Source of the DNA: Chloroflexota bacterium
GTDB lineage: Bacteria > Chloroflexota > Dehalococcoidia > DSTF01 > JACRBR01
Assembly: GCA_028872875.1 (NCBI GenBank)
Contig: JAGWOC010000004.1
Location: 1-64,000 of the forward strand
Direction: 5' to 3'
DNA: 64,000 nucleotides
Within the stretch, counting starts at the first letter, position 1. Each line of letters begins with the position of its first letter. The notes beneath the pieces were generated by a model. It had not been told where the DNA came from and ran no database searches. It saw nothing but the letters and a program-made list of their open reading frames with translations. The translations under genes and the position numbers were made by a program. Shown one piece after another: positions 43,868-53,148 of this stretch.

Positions 43868-45268
43868 ATGGACTACGACGCGTCTCTGCGCTGGCTGCTG
43901 ACGCTGCCCGACTTCGAGCGCACGGGGCAGTTCAGCGCGCGCCCCGACGTCGCGCCGATGCGCGCGCTGCTCGCCGTGCTCGGCGACCCGCAGCGCGGCC
44001 GTCCGACGCTCCACGTCGCCGGATCGAAGGGCAAGGGCAGCACCGCCGTGATGGCGGAGGCGATCCTGCGCGCGGCGGGGCTGCGCACCGTCTGCTACAT
44101 CAGCCCGCACCTGCATCGCTTCAACGAGCGGGTACGCATCGACGGTGCATCGATCGCGCCTGAGGGTTTCGCGGCCGCGATGACCGCCGCGCGCGAGGCG
44201 ATGGCCGGCGTGGCGCCACGCTTCCCCGGCCGCGAGTTCGTCGCCTTCGACGCGCTGACCGCGGCGGCGTTCGTGGCGTTCCGCGACGCGGGCGCCGGTG
44301 CGCAGGTCGTGGAAGTCGGTCTGGGCGGGTTGCTCGACTCGACCAATGTCTTCCATCGCGACGATGCCGCACCGGACGAGCCGCACGTCGCCGCGATCAC
44401 CTCGATCAGCCTGGAGCACACGGCCGTGCTCGGGTCGACGGCCGGCGCGATCGCCGCGCAGAAGGCGGGGATCATCGTGCGCGGCGATGTCGTGGTCGTA
44501 GCGCCGATGCGCGAGTCGGCGCTCGACGCCGTGCGGGGGCGCGCGGCCGCGCAGGGAGCGCGTGCCGTCGAGGTCGCACAGGCGTGCCAGATGACGCGGA
44601 CGTCCGCCGGCGCGGAGGGCCAGGACTTCCGGCTGAAGACGCCGCGCGCAACGTACACCGCGCACCTGCCGCTGATCGGCCGCCACCAGCTCGATAACGC
44701 GGCGACGGCGGTCGTCGCGTGCGAGGAGCTGTGCGCGCAGGCGGGGATCGCGCTGACGCCGGCGCACGTGCGCGCCGGCCTCGCGGACGTCGTCTGGCCG
44801 GGGCGGCTGGAGGTGCTCAGGCGCCGCCCCCTCGTCGTCGTGGACGGTGCGCACAACGGCGACTCCGCGAAGCGCCTGGCCGCCGCGCTGCGCGAGCACC
44901 TCGGGCTGTCGCACGCCCTGTTCCTGGCCGGTACGCTGGCGGACAAGGACATCGCTGGCATGGCCGAGGCCGTCGCGCCGATGGCCGCACAGGTGCTCGT
45001 GGCACCGTGGCCGAACCGTCGCGCCGCCGGCCCGGACGCGATCGCCGGCGCCTTCCGCGCCCACGACGTGCCGGTGGCCGTGTTCGGCTCGCTGCCCGCC
45101 GCCTGCGACGCTGCGCTGGCCGAGGCGGGGACCCGCGGCGCGGTCGTCGCCTTCGGCGCGATCGCCTTCGCCGGGGCGGTGCGCGAGTACCTTCTCGGAA
45201 TCCAATCAGATATGATCCGTCTACAATCAGGCGCGGCGCCCGCGGGCCAGGAAGCGCGGGAGGAGTAG
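43868..45268 (+). CDS. folC: Folylpolyglutamate/dihydrofolate synthase
   Basis: TLHVAGSKGKGSTAVMAEAILRAAGLRTVCYISPHLHRFNERVRIDG, ITSISLEHTAVLGSTAGAIAAQKAGII, LVVVDGAHNGDSAKRL. Confidence 0.95.
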   Translation: MDYDASLRWLLTLPDFERTGQFSARPDVAPMRALLAVLGDPQRGRPTLHVAGSKGKGSTAVMAEAILRAAGLRTVCYISPHLHRFNERVRIDGASIAPEGFAAAMTAAREAMAGVAPRFPGREFVAFDALTAAAFVAFRDAGAGAQVVEVGLGGLLDSTNVFHRDDAAPDEPHVAAITSISLEHTAVLGSTAGAIAAQKAGIIVRGDVVVVAPMRESALDAVRGRAAAQGARAVEVAQACQMTRTSAGAEGQDFRLKTPRATYTAHLPLIGRHQLDNAATAVVACEELCAQAGIALTPAHVRAGLADVVWPGRLEVLRRRPLVVVDGAHNGDSAKRLAAALREHLGLSHALFLAGTLADKDIAGMAEAVAPMAAQVLVAPWPNRRAAGPDAIAGAFRAHDVPVAVFGSLPAACDAALAEAGTRGAVVAFGAIAFAGAVREYLLGIQSDMIRLQSGAAPAGQEAREE

Positions 45269-45283
45269 CGCGAGAGGACCCTC

Positions 45284-46546
45284 ATGCAGGATGGTAACGG
45301 GCGGCGCCCGCGACGCGTGGTGATCACCGGGATGGGCACGATCAACCCGCTCGGCAACACGGTCGAGGAGTTCTGGCAGGGCGCGATCGCCGGCAAGTCC
45401 GGCATCGGCTGGCTGACGCAGGTGGACTCCGAGGGCTACGCCACGCACATCGCCGGCGAGGTGAAGGGCTTCGTGCCGGAGGACTTCATCGACCGCAAGG
45501 AGGCGCGGCGGATGGCGCGCTTCTCGCAGCTCGCGCTCGCCGCCGCGGCCGAGGCGGTCGCCCAGTCGGCGCTGGACCTCGGCGACGTGGACCCGTACCG
45601 CATCGGCGTCTTCTTCGGCAACGGCATGGGCGGCTACCCGGACACCGACCGCGCGGTGAAAGACATCGTGCGCAAGGGGGGCAACCGCATCGACCCCTTC
45701 TACATGGTGAAGATGCTGCCGAACATGGCCGCCGCCCAAGTCGCCATGCGCTACGGCACGAAGGGCTACAACGCCACCATCTCCACCGCCTGCGCTTCGG
45801 CCGGCAACGCGATGGGCGAGGCGATGGACCTGATCCGCAACGGGCGCGCCGACGTGATGATCGCGGGCGGCACCGAGGCGGGGCTCTCCGAGCTCGGCCT
45901 CGCCGCGTTCCAGGTGATGAAGGCCATCTCCACCAGCAACGACCCACCCGAGAAGGCGAGCCGGCCGTTCGACGCGAAGCGCGACGGCTTCGTCTCTTCG
46001 GAGGGCGCCGGCGTCTTCATCATCGAAGCGCTCGAACACGCGCAGGCGCGCGGCGCGAGGATCCTGGCGGAGCTGGCCGGCTACGGCTGCACGTCCGACG
46101 CGCACCACGTCGTCGTCCCCGTCGAGGACGGCGAGACGACGGCCGCGGCGATGACGCTCGCGCTGCGGGACGCGGGCGTGGGGCCGGAAGATATCGACTA
46201 CATCAACGCGCACGGCACGTCGACGCAGATGAACGACAAGTACGAGACGGTCGCCCTGAAGCGCGCGCTCGGCGAGATGGCGTACCAGATCCCGATGAGC
46301 TCGACGAAGTCGCTGATCGGCCATACGCTCGGTGCGTCGGGCGCGATCGAGGCGGTGGCGTGCGTGCAGTCGATCCTCACGGGCATCGTCCATCCGACGA
46401 TCAACCAGGAGTATCCCGACCCGGACTGTGACCTGGACTACATCCCCAACAAGGCGCGCAAGATCGATGTGAAGGTGGTGCTGAAGAACAGCTTCGGCTT
46501 CGGCGGACAGAACGCCTGCCTCGTATTCAAGAAGTACGAGCCCTAG
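45284..46546 (+). CDS. fabF: Beta-ketoacyl-ACP synthase II
   Basis: VVITGMGTINPLGNTVEEFW, ISTACASAGNAMGEAMDLIRNG, INAHGTSTQMND, STKSLIGHTLGASG, NSFGFGGQNACLVF. Confidence 0.96.
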   Translation: MQDGNGRRPRRVVITGMGTINPLGNTVEEFWQGAIAGKSGIGWLTQVDSEGYATHIAGEVKGFVPEDFIDRKEARRMARFSQLALAAAAEAVAQSALDLGDVDPYRIGVFFGNGMGGYPDTDRAVKDIVRKGGNRIDPFYMVKMLPNMAAAQVAMRYGTKGYNATISTACASAGNAMGEAMDLIRNGRADVMIAGGTEAGLSELGLAAFQVMKAISTSNDPPEKASRPFDAKRDGFVSSEGAGVFIIEALEHAQARGARILAELAGYGCTSDAHHVVVPVEDGETTAAAMTLALRDAGVGPEDIDYINAHGTSTQMNDKYETVALKRALGEMAYQIPMSSTKSLIGHTLGASGAIEAVACVQSILTGIVHPTINQEYPDPDCDLDYIPNKARKIDVKVVLKNSFGFGGQNACLVFKKYEP

Positions 46547-47464
46547 GTGCGCGTCCTTGTCACCGGCGGCGCGGGGTTCATCGGCTCGGCCGTCACGCGC
46601 GTGCTGCTCGAAGAGGGGCACGAGGTCACCGTCCTCGACAATCTCTCGAAGGGCTTCCGTGCGCTCGTCCCCACGGGCGCGCGCTTCATCGAGGGCGACC
46701 TGCGCGACGAGGAGCGGCTGCCCGGCTGGCTCCGCGGCCACGACGCGGTGATCCACATGGCGGCGTTCATCGAAGTCGGCCGCTCGGTCGAGGAGCCGCT
46801 CGTCTTCGCGGAGAACAACATCCTCAACTCTGTGCGCCTGCTGCAGGCGATGCAGCCCGCCGGCGTCGGCAAGATCGTCTTCTCGTCGAGCGCGACGGTG
46901 TACGGCACGCCGCGGAGCCTGCCGATCCGCGAGACGGACCCGCTCGGCGTGCAGTCGAACCCGTATGGCGCGTCGAAGGTCGCGACGGAGGCGTTCGTCG
47001 CGACGTACAACCAGCTCTACGGCATGGACGCGCTGATCCTGCGCTACTTCAACCCCTATGGCCCCAACGAGCTGCACGAGCCGGAGACGCACGCGATCCC
47101 CAACTTCGTGCGCGCGGTGCTCGAGAAGCGCCCGGTGCCGCTGTACTGGAAGGGCGAGGTCGTGCGCGACTTCATCTACGTCGACGACCTGGCGCGCGCC
47201 CACACCGCCGTGCTCGGCCTCACCGGCCTGCAGTACTACAACGTCGGCTCGGAGACGGGCACGAAGATCATCGATGTCGTCCGCCAGATCTTTGAGATCG
47301 CCGGCTACGAGACGCCGATCGACGACCTGGGCGAGCGTCCCGGCGACGTCCCGGCCACCTACGCCTGGTCACGGAAGATCGCCGAGGCGACGGGATGGCG
47401 CGCGCAGGTGCCGCTGCGGGAAGGGCTCGCGCGCACGGTCGAGTGGTACCGCTCGCGGATGTAG
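46547..47464 (+). CDS. NAD-dependent epimerase (UDP-glucose 4-epimerase-like)
   Basis: GTG start directly abutting fabF stop; RVLVTGGAGFIGSAVTRVLLEEGHEVTVLDNLSKG, NPYGASKVATEAFV, LRYFNPYGPNE. Confidence 0.92.
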   Translation: MRVLVTGGAGFIGSAVTRVLLEEGHEVTVLDNLSKGFRALVPTGARFIEGDLRDEERLPGWLRGHDAVIHMAAFIEVGRSVEEPLVFAENNILNSVRLLQAMQPAGVGKIVFSSSATVYGTPRSLPIRETDPLGVQSNPYGASKVATEAFVATYNQLYGMDALILRYFNPYGPNELHEPETHAIPNFVRAVLEKRPVPLYWKGEVVRDFIYVDDLARAHTAVLGLTGLQYYNVGSETGTKIIDVVRQIFEIAGYETPIDDLGERPGDVPATYAWSRKIAEATGWRAQVPLREGLARTVEWYRSRM

Positions 47465-47558
47465 GGGCGCTGCTTGCCGCGCCCGTGGGCGCTGCTTACT
47501 GCGCGTCGCGTCCGGGCTTGCCGCGCGCCGCTCCGGGCTGGCCGGCGGCGGCCGCGCC

Positions 47559-48308
47559 TCAGGGGCCGACGCGGAAGGCCGTCTCCATGCCAAGCTTGAA
47601 GTGGCCGACGGTGCTCCCGGCCTCGCCGGGGACGATCAGGCAGGCGAGGATGTACTTGCCGGGCGTCAGACGGAGCGTCATCTCGCCCGACTGGTTCGGC
47701 GCCAGGGCCTCGATCTCACCCAGCTTCTCGAAGGAGCCGCCGCCCTTCGCGCGCAGCACCGCTAGCTCGTGCGCGTGATCGGGGCTGGCGTTCTTCGCGA
47801 CGAAGGTGACCGTGCCGGCCGGGACGTCCGTGCGGTCCGGCGTGATCGTGTAGTCGACGAGCGTCGCGGTGACGACCGTGCCCGCCGGTGCGGCCACCGT
47901 CGAGATCCCCGTCACACCGGCCGCGGTGGCGGGCGCTGTGGCCGCGGCGTCGCCGGCGTGGATCTCGATGATCGTGGACACGCCGGCGGGCACGTAGCAC
48001 TTGAGCTTGTGGATGCCCGGGCCATCGGGGACGGTGTAGCCCGGCGTGCGCGTCAGGCCCGACGGGATGATCAGCTCTTCGAGCTTCGTGCCGTCGATGC
48101 CCTCGATCTCGTAGTCCTTGTTGCTCTCGTTCTTGACGACGAGCTTCAGCTTTTCACCCGGCGTCGCCTGCACGGTGGTGGGCGTGCAACCGCTGTCCTT
48201 CTGCGCGATCTGCACGGCGCGCCCGCCGGCGCCGCTGCTCGCACACGCCGCGAGCAGCGCGACCGCCGCCACGGCGGCGCCCGCGAGGCCGCCCTTCGTC
48301 CAGATCAT
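47559..48308 (-). CDS. Cupredoxin-domain lipoprotein associated with iron permease (EfeO-cupredoxin-like)
   Basis: Lipobox LLAACAS; CTPTTVQATPGEKLKLVVKNES; two cupredoxin-like units; next to FTR1. Confidence 0.72.
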   Translation of the reverse strand: MIWTKGGLAGAAVAAVALLAACASSGAGGRAVQIAQKDSGCTPTTVQATPGEKLKLVVKNESNKDYEIEGIDGTKLEELIIPSGLTRTPGYTVPDGPGIHKLKCYVPAGVSTIIEIHAGDAAATAPATAAGVTGISTVAAPAGTVVTATLVDYTITPDRTDVPAGTVTFVAKNASPDHAHELAVLRAKGGGSFEKLGEIEALAPNQSGEMTLRLTPGKYILACLIVPGEAGSTVGHFKLGMETAFRVGP

Positions 48309-48326
48309 CGGGCCCTCCCCCGGGAG

Positions 48327-49187
48327 CTACTGTGGGTCCGCCGCGGCGAGCGCCTGGGCGCTCTCGGACGGCGGCGCCTTCCGCTTCGGGGCGGGCCATG
48401 CCAGGAAGGCGCCGAGCACGACAACGAGGTAGGCCCAGTAGGCGGCGATCTGCGCCATGGCCGGCGCCGAGTCGTAACCGAGCACGGTGTGCAGGAACTT
48501 GCCCATCGTCGACGTCATCGAGATCGCGGCCTCGGTGTCCCACGGCCGTACGCCGACGTTGGTGAGCAGGGCCGCTTCGTGGAGCGCGCCCACGCTATTG
48601 GCAAGGAGGCCCGCCGCGAGCACGATCACGGCGATGCCGGTGACGAGGAAGAATGGCTTGAGCGGCAGCCTGGCGGCGCCATAGTAGAGGGCGACGCCCG
48701 CCGCGCCCGCGAGTGCGAAGCCCGCAATGCCGCCCGCGACGAACTGCGTGCCCGACGCGGCCTGCGCCGAGCCGGCGAAGAGAAACAGCGTCGTCTCGAT
48801 CCCCTCGCGCGCGACGGAGGTGAACGCCAGCAGCGCCAGCGCCAGCACCGAGCCGCCGGAGAGCGCCGCGTCGACCCGCTGCCGCAGCTCCTTCGAGATG
48901 CCTGCGGACTGGCGCTTCATCCAGAACACCATCCACGTCAGCACCGCGACCGCGATCAGCGACGTGAACCCCGCAAAGCCTTCCAGCACGCGGCCGCTGA
49001 GGTCGCGTGACGCCGCCTCGAGGCCGGCGCCCACGGCGAGCGACAGCGCGGCGGCGGCCGCGACCCCGATCCAGACCTCGCGGAAGTGGCGCTTCTGGTT
49101 GATGTTGCGGAGGTAGCCGAGGAGGATCGTCACGATCAGGGCGATCTCGATGCCCTCCCGGAGCGTGACGAGGAGCGAGAACAACAT
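48327..49187 (-). CDS. FTR1-family iron permease
   Basis: TLREGIEIALIVTILLGYL (REGxE), SVAREGIETTLFLFAG (REGxE), multiple TMs. Confidence 0.93.
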   Translation of the reverse strand: MLFSLLVTLREGIEIALIVTILLGYLRNINQKRHFREVWIGVAAAAALSLAVGAGLEAASRDLSGRVLEGFAGFTSLIAVAVLTWMVFWMKRQSAGISKELRQRVDAALSGGSVLALALLAFTSVAREGIETTLFLFAGSAQAASGTQFVAGGIAGFALAGAAGVALYYGAARLPLKPFFLVTGIAVIVLAAGLLANSVGALHEAALLTNVGVRPWDTEAAISMTSTMGKFLHTVLGYDSAPAMAQIAAYWAYLVVVLGAFLAWPAPKRKAPPSESAQALAAADPQ

Positions 49188-49223
49188 CGGCGTCCCTCCG
49201 CCTAACTGAGCATCTGCTAGAAT

Positions 49224-49242
49224 CGAGGTTAGCCTATGCTAA
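49224..49242. promoter_or_regulatory. Candidate DtxR/IdeR-type iron box
   Basis: CGAGGTTAGCCTATGCTAA; 15/19 matches to TTAGGTTAGCCTAACCTAA; located between FTR1 and divergent DtxR-family gene. Confidence 0.6.
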
Positions 49243-49345
49243 ACCAACAGCTTAGTCAAGGCTATTCGGCCGCCAGCGGCGGGGCCATCCGGCCCGTTTC
49301 GCACAGGTTCGCCGAGGATCGCACCCCGGCCTATAATCAGGCGCC

Positions 49346-50044
49346 ATGTCTCACAGACCCTCCTCGACCATCGAGGACTACCTCATGGAGATCTACAACA
49401 TGACCACCGAGGGCCGGGTGGTCATCGCCGCGCGCCTGACGGAGAAGATGAACGTCACGGCGCCGACCGTCTGGAACACCGTCCACCGGATGCAGCGCGA
49501 CGGACTGGTCGAGATCAGCGCCTCGAAGGAGATCACGCTGGCCCCGGCCGGCCTCGCCGCCGCCGAGTCGATCAAGCGCCGCCACCTGCTCACCGAGCGC
49601 CTGCTCGTGGACATCCTCGGCCTCGACTGGGCGGACGCGCACGAGGAAGCACACCTGATCGAGCACACGATCACGCCGCGCGTCGAGGCGCGCATCACGG
49701 CGGTCCTCGGCAACCCGACGACCTGCCCGCACGGCAACCCCTTCCCCGGCGTCGACCCGGCGACGCGGCCGAAGACGCGCCCGCTCGCCACCGCGCGCGC
49801 CGGCGAGGAGTGGACGCTCGACGGCATCAACGAAGAGGCTGAGGAAGACCACGAGCTGATGACCTTCTACCAGAACAACGGGCTCAAGCCCGGCGCGCGC
49901 CTCCGCGTCGTCGACGTGGCGGCGTACAACTCGACGATCACCGTCCGCCTCGACGGCCGCGACGTGACGCTCGGCATGGCCGCCGCCGAGAACCTGCGCA
50001 TCATCGTCGAGCAGCCCGCCGGCGTGAGCGCACCCGTCGCGTGA
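49346..50044 (+). CDS. DtxR/IdeR-family metal-dependent repressor
   Basis: SSTIEDYLMEIYNMTTEGRVVIAARLTEKMNVTAPTVWNTVHRMQRDGLVEI; EEAHLIEHTITPRVEARITAVLGNPTTCPHGNPFPG. Confidence 0.92.
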   Translation: MSHRPSSTIEDYLMEIYNMTTEGRVVIAARLTEKMNVTAPTVWNTVHRMQRDGLVEISASKEITLAPAGLAAAESIKRRHLLTERLLVDILGLDWADAHEEAHLIEHTITPRVEARITAVLGNPTTCPHGNPFPGVDPATRPKTRPLATARAGEEWTLDGINEEAEEDHELMTFYQNNGLKPGARLRVVDVAAYNSTITVRLDGRDVTLGMAAAENLRIIVEQPAGVSAPVA

Positions 50045-50201
50045 CGCGCAGCGCCGCGGGCCCGATGACGGCGTGTGCGTGTAGCGCACGCCGCTTACGG
50101 GCCGCGCCAAACATCTCATGTCGTGCTTCGGACGCTTCTTCTAGCGTGGCGATCCGTCGGCAGGCTCCGCGCGTGGCGGACGTCCCGTCGAAGAGGCGCT
50201 A

Positions 50202-50265
50202 TCCCGCAACGATCCGGCTTCGCCGGATGCACAGCCGAGGGCGGCTGTGCTCCACGCCGACAGGC
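50202..50265. repeat. Dispersed twin-hairpin repeat, copy 2
   Basis: tcccgcaacgatccggcttcgccggatgcacagccgagggcggctgtgctccacgccgacaggc; see 33891-33954. Confidence 0.8.
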
Positions 50266-50441
50266 CCGCCCGGGATGTGCGCGGCGTTTACGAACGCTCG
50301 TTTGGAAGCAGTACACCAACGTCCAACATCTCACGTCCAACATCCCCCGCCGCGCTCGCTTCCCCGCGCTGTCGCTTGCGGCGCGATCGCGCGCCTCGTA
50401 CACTCACGCCGGCGGCAGGATGGGTCGGAGGGCAACCCCGG

Positions 50442-50843
50442 GTGTCCAGGCTGCCGCATCTGTCCCTTACCACGATCGTCCTCTGCGCGGCTGCTGTCGC
50501 CATCGGCTCCTTCGCCGTCACCACCGCGCGCTCCATCGTGCACAACTATCAGCTCGGGCAGCAGGAAACGCAGATGCGCGCCGATATCGCGCAGCTCGAC
50601 CGCGATCACGCGCGCCTCGTGGCGATCCGCGACTACCTGAAATCGGACCAGTACGTCGAGCAAGTGGCGCGCCGGGTGCTGGGACTCGTGCACCCCGGCG
50701 AGACGCTCGTCATCGTCGCCGCGGCGCCCGGGGTGCCGACGGCGACCCCGCCCGCGATGGGCGGGACGGCGCCGGGCGAGCCGTGGTGGAAGGAGCTGTT
50801 CCTGCAGCCCCAGCCCGCCGCGACGCCGCAGCCCGGGGGCTGA
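50442..50843 (+). CDS. Septum formation initiator (FtsB/DivIC-like) protein
   Basis: N-terminal TM then coiled coil QQETQMRADIAQLDRDHARLVAIRDYLKSDQYVEQVARRVLGLVHPGE; start trimmed to GTG 50442. Confidence 0.72.
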   Translation: MSRLPHLSLTTIVLCAAAVAIGSFAVTTARSIVHNYQLGQQETQMRADIAQLDRDHARLVAIRDYLKSDQYVEQVARRVLGLVHPGETLVIVAAAPGVPTATPPAMGGTAPGEPWWKELFLQPQPAATPQPGG

Positions 50844-50882
50844 CCGGCCGCGGCGCTGCGGCCGGCGCGCTAGCATGAGCGC

Positions 50883-52304
50883 ATGACCGGCATACCCGCC
50901 CTCGAAGCGCGCGTGCGCCGTTACGCGAGCGAGCGCGTCCCTTCGCTCGGACACGATGTGCGTACGCTCTTGGCCGTCTCGGGTGGCGCCGACTCGACCG
51001 CCATGGCGGCGATCCTCTGCGAGGGCGGCGTCATCGATCCCGCGCGGGCCACGGTGGCCCACTTCGACCACGGGCTGCGCGGCGCCGCTGCCGCGGCGCG
51101 CGACCGCGCGGTCGTGGAAGCGCTCTGCGAGCGCTACGGTCTGGCGCTCATCGCCGGCGCATGGGCGCAGCCGCGCCCGGGCGAGGCGGCGGCCCGCGAG
51201 GCGCGCTACCGCTTCCTCGCGGATGCGGCCCTCGCGGCCGGGGCGAGCTGCGTCGCCACCGGCCACACGGAAGACGACCAGGTCGAGACGATCGTGCTCC
51301 AGACCTTGCGCGGGCGCGGCGCCCGCGGCACCGCCGGCATCGCCCCGGAGCGCGCATGGCCGCACGCCGGCCCGGCCCGCGGCGTAGGCGAGCCGCCCGG
51401 CCCGCGGCTCGCGCGACCGCTGCTCGCGGTCAGGCGCGCCGAGACGCGCGCGTACTGCGCGGCCCGCGGCCTCGCGTTCGTCGATGACGAGACCAACGAC
51501 GACCCGCGGCTCGCGCGCAACCGCGTGCGCGCCATGCTCGCCGATGTCGATGCGGAGACGCCAGAGGCGCGCGCGCTCATCCTGCGGACCGGCGAACTGG
51601 CGCGCGCGAGCCTCGCGACGCTCGAAGCGGCGGCGATGCAGGCGGCGCCGCCGCGGACGGCCGAAGGAGGGCGCGCCGTCGCGCTCGACCGGGGGCCGCT
51701 GCGCCGGCTCGGCCAGGAGCTTGCGCCCTACGCGTGGCGTCTGGCGATCGAGCAGTTGGTCGGGGACGCGCGCGACTTCGGCCGCCGGCACTACGCGGCG
51801 ATGGCCGCGGCCGCGGGCGCCCGCACCGGCGCGACCTTCGAGCTGCCGCGCGGCGTCGTCCTCACCGTCGATGCGCGCGAGCTTTTGCTATCGGTCGGGC
51901 CGCTCGTCGAGCCCGCGGTGGCCCCGGGCACGACACACTGCCTGCCGTTCTCCGGCACGCTCGGCGCCTGGGAGGTCGACGTGCGCGCGGCCGCAGCAGC
52001 AGCCGGCGCGCAGGCGATCGATCACGCGGACGGGCAGACGACGCTCCACCTGCCGGCGGACGCCGTCCTGCGCGCCCGCCGCCCGGGCGACCGCGTACCG
52101 CTCGGCGCTGGTCGCGGCCACGCGAAGCTGCACGACGTGTACATCGACGCGAAGGTACCCCGGCGCAGGCGGGACGCCGCGCCGGTGATCGCCGCTGGCC
52201 GGGATGTGCTGTGGTCGCCGCTCGTCCGTCTCGTCCCCGGCGGCACGGCGGCGGGCGGTGCGCCGTACGCCGTCCGCTGGCGGCGCGTCGCGGAGAGCGC
52301 GTGA
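50883..52304 (+). CDS. tilS: tRNA(Ile)-lysidine synthase
   Basis: LLAVSGGADSTAMAAIL PP-loop, VAHFDHGLRG, ATGHTEDDQVETIVLQTLRGRG, RNRVRAML. Confidence 0.93.
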   Translation: MTGIPALEARVRRYASERVPSLGHDVRTLLAVSGGADSTAMAAILCEGGVIDPARATVAHFDHGLRGAAAAARDRAVVEALCERYGLALIAGAWAQPRPGEAAAREARYRFLADAALAAGASCVATGHTEDDQVETIVLQTLRGRGARGTAGIAPERAWPHAGPARGVGEPPGPRLARPLLAVRRAETRAYCAARGLAFVDDETNDDPRLARNRVRAMLADVDAETPEARALILRTGELARASLATLEAAAMQAAPPRTAEGGRAVALDRGPLRRLGQELAPYAWRLAIEQLVGDARDFGRRHYAAMAAAAGARTGATFELPRGVVLTVDARELLLSVGPLVEPAVAPGTTHCLPFSGTLGAWEVDVRAAAAAAGAQAIDHADGQTTLHLPADAVLRARRPGDRVPLGAGRGHAKLHDVYIDAKVPRRRRDAAPVIAAGRDVLWSPLVRLVPGGTAAGGAPYAVRWRRVAESA

Positions 52305-52382
52305 CATGCGCCGCGGCGCGGCGGTGGAGTTGCGTGGATACCGCGCTTTCGCCGGGCGGGCGGCGACGGCTACACTCGGCGC

Positions 52383-52979
52383 ATGAACCTTGTACTGCGC
52401 GCTCATCACACATCGGTACACGACAGCTTCCGCGAGCAGGCGGAGAAGAAGCTGGGGCGGCTCGACCGCTACCTGCCGCGCATCGACGACGTGGTCGTCG
52501 AGGTCGCGCGTGAAGACACCAAGGCGGCGGCGCACCGCTACACCGTGCAGGTCACGGTCCGCGCGGGCGACGCCATCCTGCGCGCCGAGGAGCGGGGCGC
52601 CGACCCGCGCGTCGCGCTCGACGAGGCCGTCGCCGTGCTCTCGCGCCAGGCGCAGCGGCATGGCAAGCGGCTGCACGACTGGCATCGTCGCGGCGCGGCG
52701 GCGGAGGCGGGCGAGGGCCACGCGGCCGCCTCGCAGGCGCCGGCACGAGAGACGCGCGACGAGGACGGGACGGAGAGCATCGACGAGTACATCGCGGGCA
52801 AGGTGGTGCGTGTGAAGCGCTTCGACGCCAAACCCATGTCGCAGGAGGAGGCGCTGGCGCAGATGGACCTGCTCGGGCACGACTTCTTCCTCTTCCTCAA
52901 CGCCCGGTCGAACGACTACGCGCTCCTCTACAAGCGCAACGACGGCGGCTACGGCCTGCTGGAGCCGGAGCGGGCGTAA
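52383..52979 (+). CDS. hpf: Long-form ribosome hibernation-promoting factor
   Basis: SVHDSFREQAEKKLGRLDRYLPRIDDVVVEV; C-term VVRVKRFDAKPMSQEEALAQMDLLGHDFFLFLNARSNDYALLYKRNDGGYGLLEP. Confidence 0.9.
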   Translation: MNLVLRAHHTSVHDSFREQAEKKLGRLDRYLPRIDDVVVEVAREDTKAAAHRYTVQVTVRAGDAILRAEERGADPRVALDEAVAVLSRQAQRHGKRLHDWHRRGAAAEAGEGHAAASQAPARETRDEDGTESIDEYIAGKVVRVKRFDAKPMSQEEALAQMDLLGHDFFLFLNARSNDYALLYKRNDGGYGLLEPERA

Positions 52980-53148
52980 GGGGGCCGGACCTCACCCCCG
53001 GCCCCCTCTCCAAAGAGAGCACGGCGCGCGCCCGCCTTGTGCGCCAGCCGCATCGACGCCGCGCCCTCCATGCTCCATCTGCCGCCCTCCCGTGCCCGTG
53101 CACGCGGCGGATGCGCCAGCATCCGCGTGGGCGTACCATCGATGGGCG

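Noticed and set aside
50319-50345. Tandem 'cgtccaacatctca/cgtccaacatcccc' 14-bp pair
   Set aside because: Only two units and no nearby functional context; not enough to call a regulatory array.
52987-53022. Intergenic 'cctcacccccggccccctctccaaagagag' string, with a similar one near 2053-2085
   Set aside because: Resembles common GC-rich intergenic filler or repeat strings; too short and low-complexity to claim function from this window alone.
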